64,000 nt of DNA from the NCBI GenBank assembly GCA_017893485.1, contig CM030368.1, positions 179,657,654 to 179,721,653 of the forward strand, read 5' to 3'. Positions within the stretch are counted from its first letter, which is position 1. Every line of letters begins with the position of its first letter. Positions 1-9,362 of the stretch are shown piece after piece. Source of the stretch: Hemerocallis citrina. Lineage: Eukaryota; Streptophyta; Magnoliopsida; Asparagales; Asphodelaceae. Both the position numbers and the translations under genes were made by a program. The notes beneath the pieces were generated by a model that saw nothing but the letters and a program-made list of their open reading frames with translations, did not search any database and was not told the DNA's origin.

Positions 1-181
1 ACAGGCCAGCCGTGGCAGGGGAGGAGCCGCTTCCAACTCGGCTCCGAACCATCCCAGACCCCCGTCCCAAGGGCGGGAGCCTGCGCTCAGCCGGGTCGGT
101 CGGCGACAGTCTTCCCAACCAAACCGGGCCGAAGGAGCCCCGGTTACCCACCAGGAGTTCCAGGACTTCCGAAGCGAAATC

Positions 182-1528
182 ATGGGTGCCATCCGAGGGG
201 TCCCCGTCAATGAGAATGCCCGCCGTTCCCGCACACGGTTGGAGGCCGAGGCTAGCGTGTCTCGCCCCTCGACAATCCCCCCAGAGTATGATGGCAACAT
301 TTTGAAGCGCCTCCAAGAAATGGAGGAGCGCCTCGACCACATTGGTAACGGCGACCCAAGAGCAACTCAGGGATACAGGCCGGTTCGCCCTCCTTTCTCC
401 GCCCTCATCCTGCAGGCGGAGATACCCCGCAATTTCCGTCTGCCTCAGTTCGAGACATATGACGGCGAGGGCGATCCTGCTGATCACATGGAGGGCTTCA
501 AAACCATCATGATGATTCACAGCGCATCGGATCCCCTCCTGTGCCGAGCCTTCCCCGCAAAACTCCCGGGTCCGGGTCGGGAATGGTTCTCCAAGCTCAC
601 CCCCGGCTCCATCTATTCTTTCGACCAGCTAGAGGGCAGCTTCCTCGCCCACATCGTAACCAGCCGAAAGGCCGAAAGAACGAGTGCGTCCCTACTTGGA
701 CTCCGGCAAAAGGAGGGGGAGCCACTACGAGTGTTTGTCCGACGGTTCACCGCCGAGGCTAGGTCAGTCTCATCCTTCGATCCCGGCGTTGCCTCGGCAG
801 CCTTCCGCCACAACGTCCGACATGGACAGCTGAAGGCCTCCCTGGCAAAGAAGCCGCCAATAGACTTCCCCGACCTCCTCAAACGGGTCGAAAAATATAT
901 TCGAGCCGAAGAGGCCCTCAATCCAGAGGACCAGAAGGAAGTTCCCAGGAAGAGGAAGCGCAAGGCCGACGAGGTTGAGCCGGCGAAAAAAGCTCCAAGA
1001 GACGGGGGCTCCGCCAAGAAGGTTCTGCCGATCCCCCGCTTCGAGAGGTACACTCCGCTGATGCAGAACGTGTCGACAATCCTCTTAGCGATTGAAGACA
1101 GCGACCTCGTCCAGTACCCTCCTCGAACGTCCAACAACACCAACAAGAAGAGGGATCAGCGGTTCTACTGCCGATTCCATCGGGACAACGGGCATGACAC
1201 AGATCACTGCCGCGTCCTGAAGGACGAAATTGAGGCCCTCATTCAACGAGGGTACCTCCGAGAATTCAAAAGGGAAGGCTCCCGGGAACAGAGGGACAAC
1301 AGAAACAGGAGGGATTCCCCTCCTCCTCGAATGCACCGTCGTCGTCCCGAGCAAGATCCGGAGCCCGAAGTACCCGAAGGACAGGCAATCCTGCACTGCG
1401 TCCATGGAGGGCCCATGGGAGGGGAATCCAACACTTCTCGCACAGAGCCCTCTCTCCCCCCAGGTCCAGCAACTCCCTGTTTCCTTCTCAGGCGAGGATC
1501 TGAAAGGGGTCCGGCTCCCTCATTGTGA
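182..1528 (+). CDS. gag: Tat-element Gag (capsid/nucleocapsid), possibly 5'-incomplete
   Basis: 448-residue open frame. The capsid-like core includes PRNFRLPQFETYDGEGDP and DQLEGSFLAHIV, followed by a Lys/Arg-rich stretch (residues about 250-285). A Cys/His knuckle follows at about residues 330-345 (YCRFHRDNGHDTDHC), of the type seen in Tat Gag. Gag packages the element RNA into virus-like particles. The first ATG at 182 is not a certain start, because the frame may continue upstream and the window edge is close. The last about 40 residues, after HCVHGGPMGG, look out of frame: the family sequence continues toward the protease in the next frame, so a frameshift probably lies near 1430-1500. 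Confidence 0.85.
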   Translation: MGAIRGVPVNENARRSRTRLEAEASVSRPSTIPPEYDGNILKRLQEMEERLDHIGNGDPRATQGYRPVRPPFSALILQAEIPRNFRLPQFETYDGEGDPADHMEGFKTIMMIHSASDPLLCRAFPAKLPGPGREWFSKLTPGSIYSFDQLEGSFLAHIVTSRKAERTSASLLGLRQKEGEPLRVFVRRFTAEARSVSSFDPGVASAAFRHNVRHGQLKASLAKKPPIDFPDLLKRVEKYIRAEEALNPEDQKEVPRKRKRKADEVEPAKKAPRDGGSAKKVLPIPRFERYTPLMQNVSTILLAIEDSDLVQYPPRTSNNTNKKRDQRFYCRFHRDNGHDTDHCRVLKDEIEALIQRGYLREFKREGSREQRDNRNRRDSPPPRMHRRRPEQDPEPEVPEGQAILHCVHGGPMGGESNTSRTEPSLPPGPATPCFLLRRGSERGPAPSL

Positions 1529-1740
1529 AGCACTTGTCATCAACCTCAGCATGGCGAACTTCGAGGTCTGGAGAATCCTCGTGGACAACGGGAGCTCGGT
1601 CAACATTCAGTTCCTGGAAGCATTCGAGAACCTAAAGCTCTCCCATGAAAAACTAAAGCCAGCCGGGTATACCCTGCACGGATTCTCCGGCATCCCCGTA
1701 ACTATAGAGGGGATCGTCACCCTCGATGTTAGGCACGACC
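1440..1740 (+). pseudogene. Tat-element aspartic protease, frame-shifted from both gag and RT
   Basis: This segment is read in a different frame from gag (left) and RT (right). It contains GEDLKGVRLPHCEALVI, then the active-site motif LVDNGSSVNI (retroviral-type protease D-x-G-S), then GIVTLDV. Frame changes are needed near 1430-1500 (from gag) and near 1733 (into the RT frame, where KSMDFMVVNVKAAYNAILGR resumes). An intact Tat element would read through as one polyprotein, so I treat this as a broken domain. The enzyme would cut Gag-Pol. Confidence 0.75.
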
Positions 1741-3864
1741 CCGAACAGAAGGACCAAGTCCATGGACTTCATGGTTGTGAATGTCAAGGCAGCCTATAAT
1801 GCCATCCTCGGCCGTCCGGGACTCTGCTCCCTCCAGGCGGTTCCCTCGGCCTACCATCAGAAAATGAAGTTCCCTACTAACACTGGCATCAGAGTTATCC
1901 GGAGGAACCAAGAAGCAGCACGCTCGTGCTACATGACGACGATCGGAAGCAGGGTATTTCCCCTCGATGCCGTCGAGCTGGAGCCCGAAAGAACCCAGCC
2001 AGAGCCAGAGCTGGCGGACGAGATGCAAGATGTCTCGTTCGAGACAAGGGATCCGTCGAAGCACTTTCGAGTAAGCTGCTCCTTCGCCCCCGACCTCAAG
2101 TCCGCCCTAATCGCCTGCATTCGGCGCAATGTCGACCTCTTTGCCTGGAAACCCTCTGACATGCCCGGCATCTCCGATGATCTGATCATGCATAAACTCA
2201 GCGTGATCCCCGGGTCGAAACCAGTTGTCCAAAAACGGTGCAAGTTCGCCCTGGAGCGACAACAGGCGGTAAACACGGAAGTTGACAAGCTCTTGTCCGC
2301 GCGTTTCATACAAGAGGTCAGCTACCCGGAGTGGCTGGCAAATGTCGTCATGGTCAAGAAGGCGAGCGGGAGTTGGAGGATCTGCATAGATTTCACCGAC
2401 CTCAACAAAGCATGCCCCAAGGATCCGTTCCCTCTCCCCAGCATTGACGCCCTGATCGACGCGACCTCGGGTCACGAGCTCTTATCATTCATGGATGCCT
2501 TCTCAGGCTATAACCAGATCCGGATGTTTCCTCCAGACATCGCTAAGACATCCTTCGTCACAGATCAGGGACTGTATTGCTACCGGATTATGCCCTTCGG
2601 GCTGAAGAACGCCGGCACCACCTACCAGAGGCTCGTCAAACGAGTCTTTAAAGATCAAATCGGGCGTAACATGGAGGTATACATCGACGACATGCTCGTC
2701 CAAAGCCAACAAGGACAGCACCACGTTGCCGACCTGGAAGAGGCCTTTGGGGTCCTTCGAACCCACAACATGAGGCTTAACCCGGCGAAGTGCGCCTTCG
2801 GCATCTCCTCGGAGAAGTTCTTAGGGTTCATCGTCAGCCAACGTGGCATCGAGGCAAACCCCAAAAAAATCCAGGCCATAATAGACATGGCCCCTCCCAG
2901 GAATGTCAAAGAAGTCCAGAGGCTAACGGGTAGACTGGCGGCTATCGGCCGTTTCCTCTCCAAGTCAGGAGAGAAGTCCCTTCCATTCTTCAAGGCGCTG
3001 CGCGGCACTGGAAGGTTTGAGTGGGGTGCTCAACAGCAAGAGGCCTTCACACAGTTGAAAGAGTACCTCGCCAACCGTCCTCTCCTCAGCAAGCCCGAAC
3101 CAGGGGAGCCACTCTGGCTCTACCTTTCTGCTTCGGAGAACGTGCTCAGCGCCGTCCTCATCCGCAAAGAGGAAGGGGTTCAAAAGCCCCTCTACTATGT
3201 GAGTAAGGTCTTGCTCGACGCCGAGACCCGGTATTCTAGGATGGAGAAGGTGGCGTATGCCTTGGTCATAGCCGCGCAAAAGCTCCGCCCTTACTTTCAG
3301 GCGCATTCGATCCAAGTGCTCACGGATCAACCCTTGAAGGCCGTGCTCTACAAACCCGAGAGCTCCGGACGACTAGTCAAATGGTCGATCGAACTCAGCC
3401 AGTACGACATCGGCTATCAACTAAGAATGTCCATCAAAGGGCAGGCCCTCGCCGAATTCATCACAGAATGCACCATCTCCGAGCAACCCGCGAGCAAAGA
3501 AGCCGACCAGACGTGGAAAGTTTACGTCGACGGCTCCTCTTGCAAAATGGGGAGCGGTACGGGCATCATCATTCGAGGTCCGGATGATTTCCTCCTCCAG
3601 TATTGTCTCCGCCTCAACTTTCCGGCCTCTAACAACGAGGCTGAATACGAGGCGATGATTGCCAGGATCAACCTGGCTCATCAAGCCGGTGCCAGACAGA
3701 TCCGGGCCTTTAGCGACTCTCAGCTAGTGGTCAACCAGATCACCGGGGATTACGAGGCCCGTGACGATCGGATGATCAGGTACCGGGCCATGGTCCAACG
3801 CCTATTATCGTCCTTCGATGAATCGGCTGTCGTAAGGATCCCCCGGGAGCTTGACGCCCTGTAG
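1726..3864 (+). CDS. pol: Tat-element reverse transcriptase, RNase H and archaeal-type second RNase H
   Basis: 712-residue open frame. It begins with the end of the protease region (AILGRPGL). RT follows: FMDAFSGYNQI at about residue 260 carries the first catalytic Asp, and YIDDM at about residues 319-323 is intact. RNase H runs from about residue 465 to 580 (TRYSRMEKVAYALV, LTDQPLKAVL). A second RNase H follows, with WKVYVDGSS (about 597-605), NNEAEYEA (about 635-642) and FSDSQLVVNQI (about 662-672), giving the expected D-E-D residues. The frame closes at TAG 3862-3864, after RELDAL. The same frame continues as KLASSSFESLDRTV, which is the normal RNase H-to-integrase linker, so the stop looks like a single nonsense mutation. 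Confidence 0.9.
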   Translation: MLGTTPNRRTKSMDFMVVNVKAAYNAILGRPGLCSLQAVPSAYHQKMKFPTNTGIRVIRRNQEAARSCYMTTIGSRVFPLDAVELEPERTQPEPELADEMQDVSFETRDPSKHFRVSCSFAPDLKSALIACIRRNVDLFAWKPSDMPGISDDLIMHKLSVIPGSKPVVQKRCKFALERQQAVNTEVDKLLSARFIQEVSYPEWLANVVMVKKASGSWRICIDFTDLNKACPKDPFPLPSIDALIDATSGHELLSFMDAFSGYNQIRMFPPDIAKTSFVTDQGLYCYRIMPFGLKNAGTTYQRLVKRVFKDQIGRNMEVYIDDMLVQSQQGQHHVADLEEAFGVLRTHNMRLNPAKCAFGISSEKFLGFIVSQRGIEANPKKIQAIIDMAPPRNVKEVQRLTGRLAAIGRFLSKSGEKSLPFFKALRGTGRFEWGAQQQEAFTQLKEYLANRPLLSKPEPGEPLWLYLSASENVLSAVLIRKEEGVQKPLYYVSKVLLDAETRYSRMEKVAYALVIAAQKLRPYFQAHSIQVLTDQPLKAVLYKPESSGRLVKWSIELSQYDIGYQLRMSIKGQALAEFITECTISEQPASKEADQTWKVYVDGSSCKMGSGTGIIIRGPDDFLLQYCLRLNFPASNNEAEYEAMIARINLAHQAGARQIRAFSDSQLVVNQITGDYEARDDRMIRYRAMVQRLLSSFDESAVVRIPRELDAL

Positions 3865-3867
3865 AAA

Positions 3868-4546
3868 TTGGCTTCCTCATCCTTTGAAAGCCTCGACCGC
3901 ACGGTCCTGATTGAAGTCCTGTTGAAGCCAAGTACAGACTCCCCGGAGGTTCTGTGCGTCGAAGACGGAGCTCCTCCTGACGACTGGACCACTCTTATCA
4001 AAAAATTTCTAGTCAAGAGAGAGCTCCCAGAAGACCGAGCTGAAGCAAGACGGATCAGGGTCCGATCTGAAAGGTTCGCGGTCATCAATGCCACCCACTT
4101 CAAAAGATCCTATACAACAATTGATGGCAGACCCTACCTCCGCTGCCTAAGCCCAGACGAAGCCAAGTACGCCCTCAAGGAGCTGCACGAGGGGATCAGC
4201 GGATGTCACATGGGAAGCCGTTCACTAGCACGGAAGGCGCTAAATCACGGGAACTACTGGCCCACTATGCTGCAAGACGCCCTAGCCCTAGTGAAGAAGT
4301 GTGGCCCCTGCCAACGGTTCTCCCCCGTGAAAAGGGCTCCTCAGGCAAACCTCCGGTCCATGGCCAGTCCGACCCCCTTTGCAATGTGGGGGATGGATTT
4401 GGTAGGCCCATTTCCAAAAGCAATGGGCCAGCGAAAGTTTCTCATTGTGGCGATCGACTATTTCACTAAGTGGATCGAGGCCGAGCCATTAGCAACGATA
4501 ACCGAGCGACAGACTCAGCAGTTTTTCTGGAAACAGATCGTCTGTC
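3868..4546 (+). pseudogene. Tat-element integrase, truncated in the catalytic core by a tandem array
   Basis: This is the same frame as the RT unit, separated from it by one TAG. It has an HHCC zinc-binding region (ELHEGISGCHMG, then KKCGPCQRF) and the start of the DDE core (WGMDLVGPFP, VAIDYFTKWIEAEPL), which supplies the first catalytic Asp. At about residue 226, after FFWKQIVCR, the sequence enters the 54-bp array at 4547. The second Asp, the Glu and the C-terminal domain are missing, so it cannot integrate DNA. The jump is in frame for a few codons (to the stop near 4576). It is either a deletion or a recombination between the core and the element's 3' repeat region. Confidence 0.85.
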
Positions 4547-5292
4547 GGCTCGACGCTCGGATAACAGCGCGAGCCTAAAAAGTTTCCCTTACAAGCTTGG
4601 GGCTCGATGCTCGGATAACAGCGCGAGCCTGAAAAGCTTCCCTTACAAGCTTGGGGCTCGGTGCTCGGATAACAGCGCGAGCCCGAAAACCTTCCCTTAC
4701 AAGCTTGGGGCTCGGTGCTCGGATAATAGCACGAGCCCGAAAACCTTCCCTTACAAGCTTGGGGCTCGGTGCTCGGATAACAGCGCGAGCCTGAAAAGCT
4801 TCCTTTACAAGCTTGGGGCTCGGTGCTCGGATAACAGCGCGAGCCTGAAAAGCTTTCCTTACAAGCTTGGGGCTCGGTGCTCGGATAACAGAGCGAACCT
4901 GAAAAGCTTCCCTTACAAGCATGGGGCTCGGTGCTCGGATAACAGCGTGAGCCTGAAAAGCTTCCCTTACAAGCATGGGACTCGGTGCGGATAATAGCGC
5001 GAGCCTGAAAAGCTTCCCTTACAAGCCTGGGACTCGGTGCTCGAATAACAACGCGAGCCTGAAAAGCTTCTCTTACAAGCTTGGGGCTCGATGCTCGGAT
5101 AACAACGCGAGCCTGAAAAGCTTCTCTTACAAACTTGGGGCTCGGTGCTCGAATAACAGCGCGAGCCCAAAAAGCATAGCTTACAAGCTTGGGGCTCGGT
5201 GCTCAGATAACAGCGCGAGCCTGAAAAGCTTCCCATACAAGCTTAGGGATCGGTGCCCGGATAACAGCGCGAGCCTAAAAAGCTTCCCTTAC
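4547..5292 (+). repeat. 54-bp tandem array, about 13.8 copies
   Basis: Units start with GGCTCGGTGCTCGG at 4547, 4601, 4655, 4709, 4763, 4817, 4871, 4925, 4979, 5031, 5085, 5139, 5193 and 5247. The period is exactly 54 bp except for a 2-bp loss (TC) in the 4979 unit. Because 54 is a multiple of 3, the array stays open on both strands: on + it reads an 18-residue repeat (SFPYKLGARCSDNSASLK), and on - a second 18-residue repeat. These frames are a by-product of the period and not evidence of a gene. The position, 3' of the integrase of a Tat element, is where this lineage is known to carry tandem repeats. Confidence 0.95.
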
Positions 5293-5295
5293 ACT

Positions 5296-7000
5296 AGTAT
5301 GGGGGCTCGGCATCCGTCCCTCGCTCGGTTTGGGCTTCTTCAAGCTCATCAACCTATGTGCGAGGCGACATCCACCAGCCACACCCGCACCGTCTCTCCC
5401 TGAGAACAAGTGTGGGAGCTCGGCGTCGGCCTTGAGCAAGGCGGGTGCCTTCTTCAAGGCACCGTGACCTTGACGCTCGGCGGCAACCCTCTGCTACGCC
5501 TGCAACTGTATTTCTCACCGGTATTGGGGCTCGACATCCGTCCCTCGCTCGGTTTGGGCTTCTTTAAGCTCATCAACCTATGTGCGAGGCGACATTCGCC
5601 AGCCACACCCGCACTGTCTCTCCCTGAGAACAAGTGTGGGAGCTCGGTGTCGGCCCCGAGCAAGGCGGGTGCCTTCTTCAAGGCACCGCGACTTTGATGC
5701 TCGGCGGCGACCCTCTGCTACGCCTGCAACTGTCTTTCTCACCAGTATGGGGGCTCGGCATCCGTCCCTCGCTCGGTTTGGGCTTCTTCAAGCTCATCAT
5801 ACTATGTACGAGGCGACATCCGCCAGCCACGCCCACACTGTCTCTCCCTGAGAACAAGTGTGGAAGCTCGGCATCGGCCCCGAGCAAGGCGGGTTTCTTC
5901 TTCAAGGCACCGCGACCTCGACGCTCGGCGGCGACCCTCTGCTACGCCTGCAACTGTCTTTCTCACCAGTATGGGGGCTCGGCATCCGTCCCTCGCTCGG
6001 TTTGGGCTTCTTCAAGCTCATCAACCTATGTACGAGGCGACATCCACCAGCCACGCCCACACCGTCTCTCCTTGAGAACAAGTGTAGGAGCTCGGCGTCG
6101 GCCCCGAGCAAGGCGGGTGCCTTCTTCAAGGCACCGCGACCTAGACGCTCGACGAAGACCCTCGGCTACGCCTGCAACTGTCTTTCTCACCGGTATGGGG
6201 GCTCGGCATCCGTCCCTCGCTCGGTTTGGGATTCTTCAAGCTCATCAACCTATGTGCGATGCGACATCCGCCAGCCACGCCCGCACCGTCTCTCCCTGAG
6301 AACAAGTGTGAGAGCTCGGCGTCGGCCCCGAGCAAGGCAGGTGCCTTCTTCAAGGCACTGCGACCTTGACGCTCGGCAGCGACCCTCTGCTACGCCTGCA
6401 ACTGTCTTTCTCACCGGTATGGAGGCTCGACATCCGTCCCTCGCTCGGTTTGGGCTTCTTCAAGTTCATCAACCGATGTACGAGGCGACATCCGCCAGCC
6501 ACGCCCGCACCGTCTCTCCCTGAGAACAAGTGTGGGAGCTCGGCGTCGGCTCCGAGCAAGGCGGGTGCCTTCTTCAAGGCACCACGACCTTGACGCTCGG
6601 CGGCGACCCTCGGCTACGCCTACAACTGTCTTTCTCACCGGTATGGGGGATCGGCATCCGTCCCTCGCTCGGTTTGGGCTTCTTCAAGCTCATCAACCTA
6701 TGTACGAGGCGACATCCGCCAGCCACGTCCGCACCGTCTCTCCCTGAGAACAAGTGTGAGAGCTCGGCGTCGGCCCCGAGCAAGGCGTGTGCCTTCTTCA
6801 AGGCACCGTGACCTTGACGCTCGGCGGCGACCCTCTGCTACGCCTGCAACTGTCTTTCTCACCGGTATGGGGGCTCGGCATCCGTCCCTCGCTCGGTTTG
6901 GGCTTCTTCAAGCTCATCAACCTAAGTGCGAGGCGACATCCGCCAGCCACGCCCACACCGTCTCTACCTGAGAACAAGTGTGGGAGCTCGACGTCGGCCC
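5296..7000 (+). repeat. 224-bp tandem array, about 7.6 copies with exact spacing
   Basis: The landmark CATCCGTCCCTCGCTCGG (one variant has CGACATCCG upstream) starts at 5311, 5535, 5759, 5983, 6207, 6431, 6655 and 6879, always 224 bp apart. There are only base substitutions between units and no length change. Each unit also carries GAGAACAAGTGTGGGAGCTC and GCCTTCTTCAAGGCACCG. The overlapping open frames on both strands, which shift by one frame per unit because 224 = 3n+2, are artefacts of the repeat. The last unit is cut after GTCGGCCC at 7000. The array is satellite-like and lies in the 3' untranslated part of the Tat element. Confidence 0.95.
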
Positions 7001-8240
7001 ATAGAGGCCTTCAGGTCCTTGTCGGTGACGTTGTGGCAGAAGGCAACGGCCGCCACTGATCAGTCTAGGGAGGAAATGGACCTTGCTTCTGTTGTGAAGT
7101 GTTTGACAAATTCTTTCAGCAGCTTTCCATGTCTTTACTTAATTTCAACAGAGAAGCACTTGTTTTTTCAGCCTTGTGGCTAGTAACAAGCGCTATGAAG
7201 ACTCCCTCGAGTTGGTAGAAGGAGAATATCGACTCAAGTGTAAGGTGAGAGTACCGCTCTCATGTCGATCCTTTCAAGGTTGCGGGGAACGTTCAGCAAA
7301 TGAGCCCATCGGTGACGTTGTAGATCATCATGAGAGTTTTAAAACTCCCAATATGATCGGCCGGGTCTGATTCACCATCATAAGATTTAAATTGAGGAGC
7401 TTTGAAGTTCTTTGGAATTGGTGGATCAAGGATGGATTTGCTGAAATGTGGCCAACTGAGACGGTAAGTCATGCTAGAATAGTTTCCCTCGTACTTTATC
7501 TACTCCAGGCGATCCTCTACTTCTCGGATGTGGCGAAGGACTAGGTTTTCATTTCCTTTGGATCTAGTTGAGTTGTTGGATTCTTCTTCTTTTGAAGGAA
7601 TAGAGTGGCGGCTCCATGAATGCGACCCAGGTCATGAGTACCTTGGATGACTTGGAGGATGTCATGCCTGAAGTTTTCAAGTTTGGCGTAGTGACTGGGG
7701 CTTCTTGCTCTTTGTTCTTGCTATGAAGCTTTCGACTTTCATGAGTCGGGCTTCTTTCTTCACTGTGCCCACTATGAGAGGATGAACATCTTGATCTCTG
7801 TCTTCGAGGAGAGTTGCTTCTCCGGTTTTCCAGATGTTTTTAACATAAGGTCTCGCCATTCTGAACATGAGGTCTCGCCCCGGGCACGCCTCTTATTCAA
7901 GCAAATCCGGAGGTCAGATCCCTATTGTCTGGAGTTGATGACTTGGCAGAAGTCTCATGCCCCCCAGGGACCCCTCAAGGGCGTCGAATGGCTTGCGGCA
8001 GTATGGACAGAGACATGGTCATATAGAGGGTGTCATTCATGTTATGGTTCTTGACGGCTTTGTCGGGAGCCTCTTGGTGCATCTCTGTTGAGAGGAGCTT
8101 GATTAGAATGTTGAAGTTGATCATACTGCTAGGGAGGAATAGGTTCCTCCACACGATGAGCTTGCTAAAGAAGAGGGGTTGCTTGATGACTTGATGCCAC
8201 CGCTCTCCCTCTTAACTACGGTGGCATGGCGGGAGAACTC
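7001..8240 (-). pseudogene. Decayed Gag region of a second Tat element, opposite orientation
   Basis: Reading leftward from the primer site at 8305, the minus strand gives scattered stretches alignable by eye to the Gag of the first element. About 7430-7320 reads FKAPQFKSYDGESDPADHI (first element: PQFETYDGEGDPADHM). About 7190-7130 reads TSHKAEKTSASLLKLS, and about 7100-7075 reads TEARSISSL. It is broken by many stops and shifts and stops at 7001, where it meets the 224-bp array of the first element. It is clearly diverged from the first element, so this is a different Tat family or a much older copy. Confidence 0.75.
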
Positions 8241-8287
8241 TGTGCTTTTCACGAAAAGTTCTAATTTGTGATGTAAATCTGTGTAGT

Positions 8288-8305
8288 TTCCCATAGACGG
8301 CGCCA
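8288..8305 (-). promoter_or_regulatory. Primer-binding site of the minus-strand Tat element
   Basis: On the minus strand TGGCGCCGTCTATGGGAA follows the LTR end after a 6-base spacer. TGGCGCC-type primer sites are usual in plant Tat elements. I do not assign the tRNA with certainty. Confidence 0.7.
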
Positions 8306-8311
8306 ATTTAT

Positions 8312-8941
8312 TGTTGCTTATTTTGATGTGAGGACAAACAGATAGTGAGTTTATATTTTGAAGGAAACTACTAAAGATCTGACCTTTGATCATCGTCGTG
8401 AAAAGTGGTTGAAGCTTCTGAGATTGAATCTGGATCGTTGAAAGAGCACCTGGATAAGAATCCGACGGTTGCTGGCTCTGCGATGGACCGGCAAAAAAGC
8501 TGGAAACACTGGGGTTAACCCTGGCGACAAACCCTCCGACGCTCAAGTCAGAACCAGAGAGAAAAAGAGAGTTTAAGGTAGAAAAGATGGATTACTGATT
8601 ACTGACCAGTCTCTGACTGAGGAGGGAGGGTATTTATAGGCATGAGAATCAGTTTGAAGATTGATATAAATATGATATCTTCTGCAAATTCCCCTATTTA
8701 AGAGATAGAATCCGTTACTCTTTTGTTGGGGATAAGTGATTTGACTTACAGCCCTAATGGGCTGAGTGTCTCTTCTAGTGAGCCTAATCGCTTTTGATAG
8801 GCTTGAATGCGGCCCATGTCTTGTTAGTGATGCTGGAGAAGGTCTGGCCCTGTTAGGGAGACGCATTACTGTTAATCTACCTGTTGAAGCTATAAGATCT
8901 GTACTGGAATCGTACGGCCCTAATTTGCTGCGATTTTTACA
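8312..8941 (-). mobile_element. 5' LTR (F) of the minus-strand Tat element, 630 bp
   Basis: Bounded by TG...CA: the minus strand starts TGTAAAAATCGCAGC and ends AAAATAAGCAACA. A TATA box (TATAAATA on -) lies at 8631-8638. A diverged copy in opposite orientation at 32735-33697 (LTR G) matches nearly the whole U3-R-U5, which supports it as a unit. The open frame across 8121-8546 on the minus strand is LTR and leader sequence, not a gene. Confidence 0.75.
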
Positions 8942-9217
8942 ATCAATTGTAAACCTATTTTTCTTTATATTTTATAGTAGAAATTGTAGGAGTGCCTTCA
9001 CGGAGAAATAGTCATTATATTGAATGACAATCGATATAAATCTTGTGTTTGTGTGTTATTGGCTTCATTTATTTTGTGTTTTTATTTATTCGATTACTTG
9101 TTTGTATCCTGGATTGGATATTGAAGTCAACATGTGGAATTGTCTTTATAATATATCCACACAAAAAAATTGCGTGGAACTACCTCCTCCACCTTTTGCC
9201 GACACGATTGACATTAG

Positions 9218-9362
9218 GTGTAGGAAAAAGGAGCATCACAATCTAACAATTAATTCTTAAAATTGACAGGCTATTAACTCCCGATTAGACATCGGAGTTA
9301 GTAGCCTGTTTAGTTTTAAAATTTATTAGATTGTTTGATGCTGCTCTTTCCACTTTCCCACA
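9218..9362. repeat. 145-bp near-palindromic hairpin (short MITE or small-RNA-type fold-back)
   Basis: The left arm, starting GTGTAGGAAAAAGGAGCATC, and the right arm, ending GCTGCTCTTTCCACTTTCCC, are reverse complements with a few mismatches over about 65 bases. They are joined by a loop of about 10 bases around CCCGATTAGACATCGG. The inner stem AGGCTATTAACTCC / GGAGTTAGTAGCCT is nearly perfect. No clear target duplication is seen. Confidence 0.7.

Larger units (their letters stand above)
1..7000 (+). mobile_element. Ty3/gypsy Tat-lineage retrotransposon, left end outside window, right end truncated
   Basis: Domain order gag, protease, reverse transcriptase, RNase H, a second archaeal-type RNase H, integrase. 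The second RNase H is the recognised hallmark of the plant Tat lineage (Tat/Ogre/Retand/Grande). No LTR is seen: the 5' end lies before base 1, and the right end stops inside a tandem array at 7000, where minus-strand gag remnants of another Tat element begin. The coding part is GC-rich compared with the rest of the window. It needs several frame changes and one nonsense codon to be read through, so the copy is dead, although long stretches stay open. Confidence 0.9.

Noticed and set aside
4470..5403. Long open frames on both strands across the 54-bp array
   Set aside because: They are forced by a period divisible by three and have no start context or family. They break where one unit loses 2 bp.
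4547..7000. CRISPR-like reading of the tandem arrays
   Set aside because: There are no unique spacers between repeats, and the context is a plant retrotransposon.
5410..7059. Many 70-220-codon open frames in the 224-bp array
   Set aside because: The same peptides recur every 224 bp in rotating frames and on both strands; repeat artefact.
8121..8546. 141-codon minus-strand frame
   Set aside because: Spans the LTR, primer site and leader of the minus-strand Tat element.
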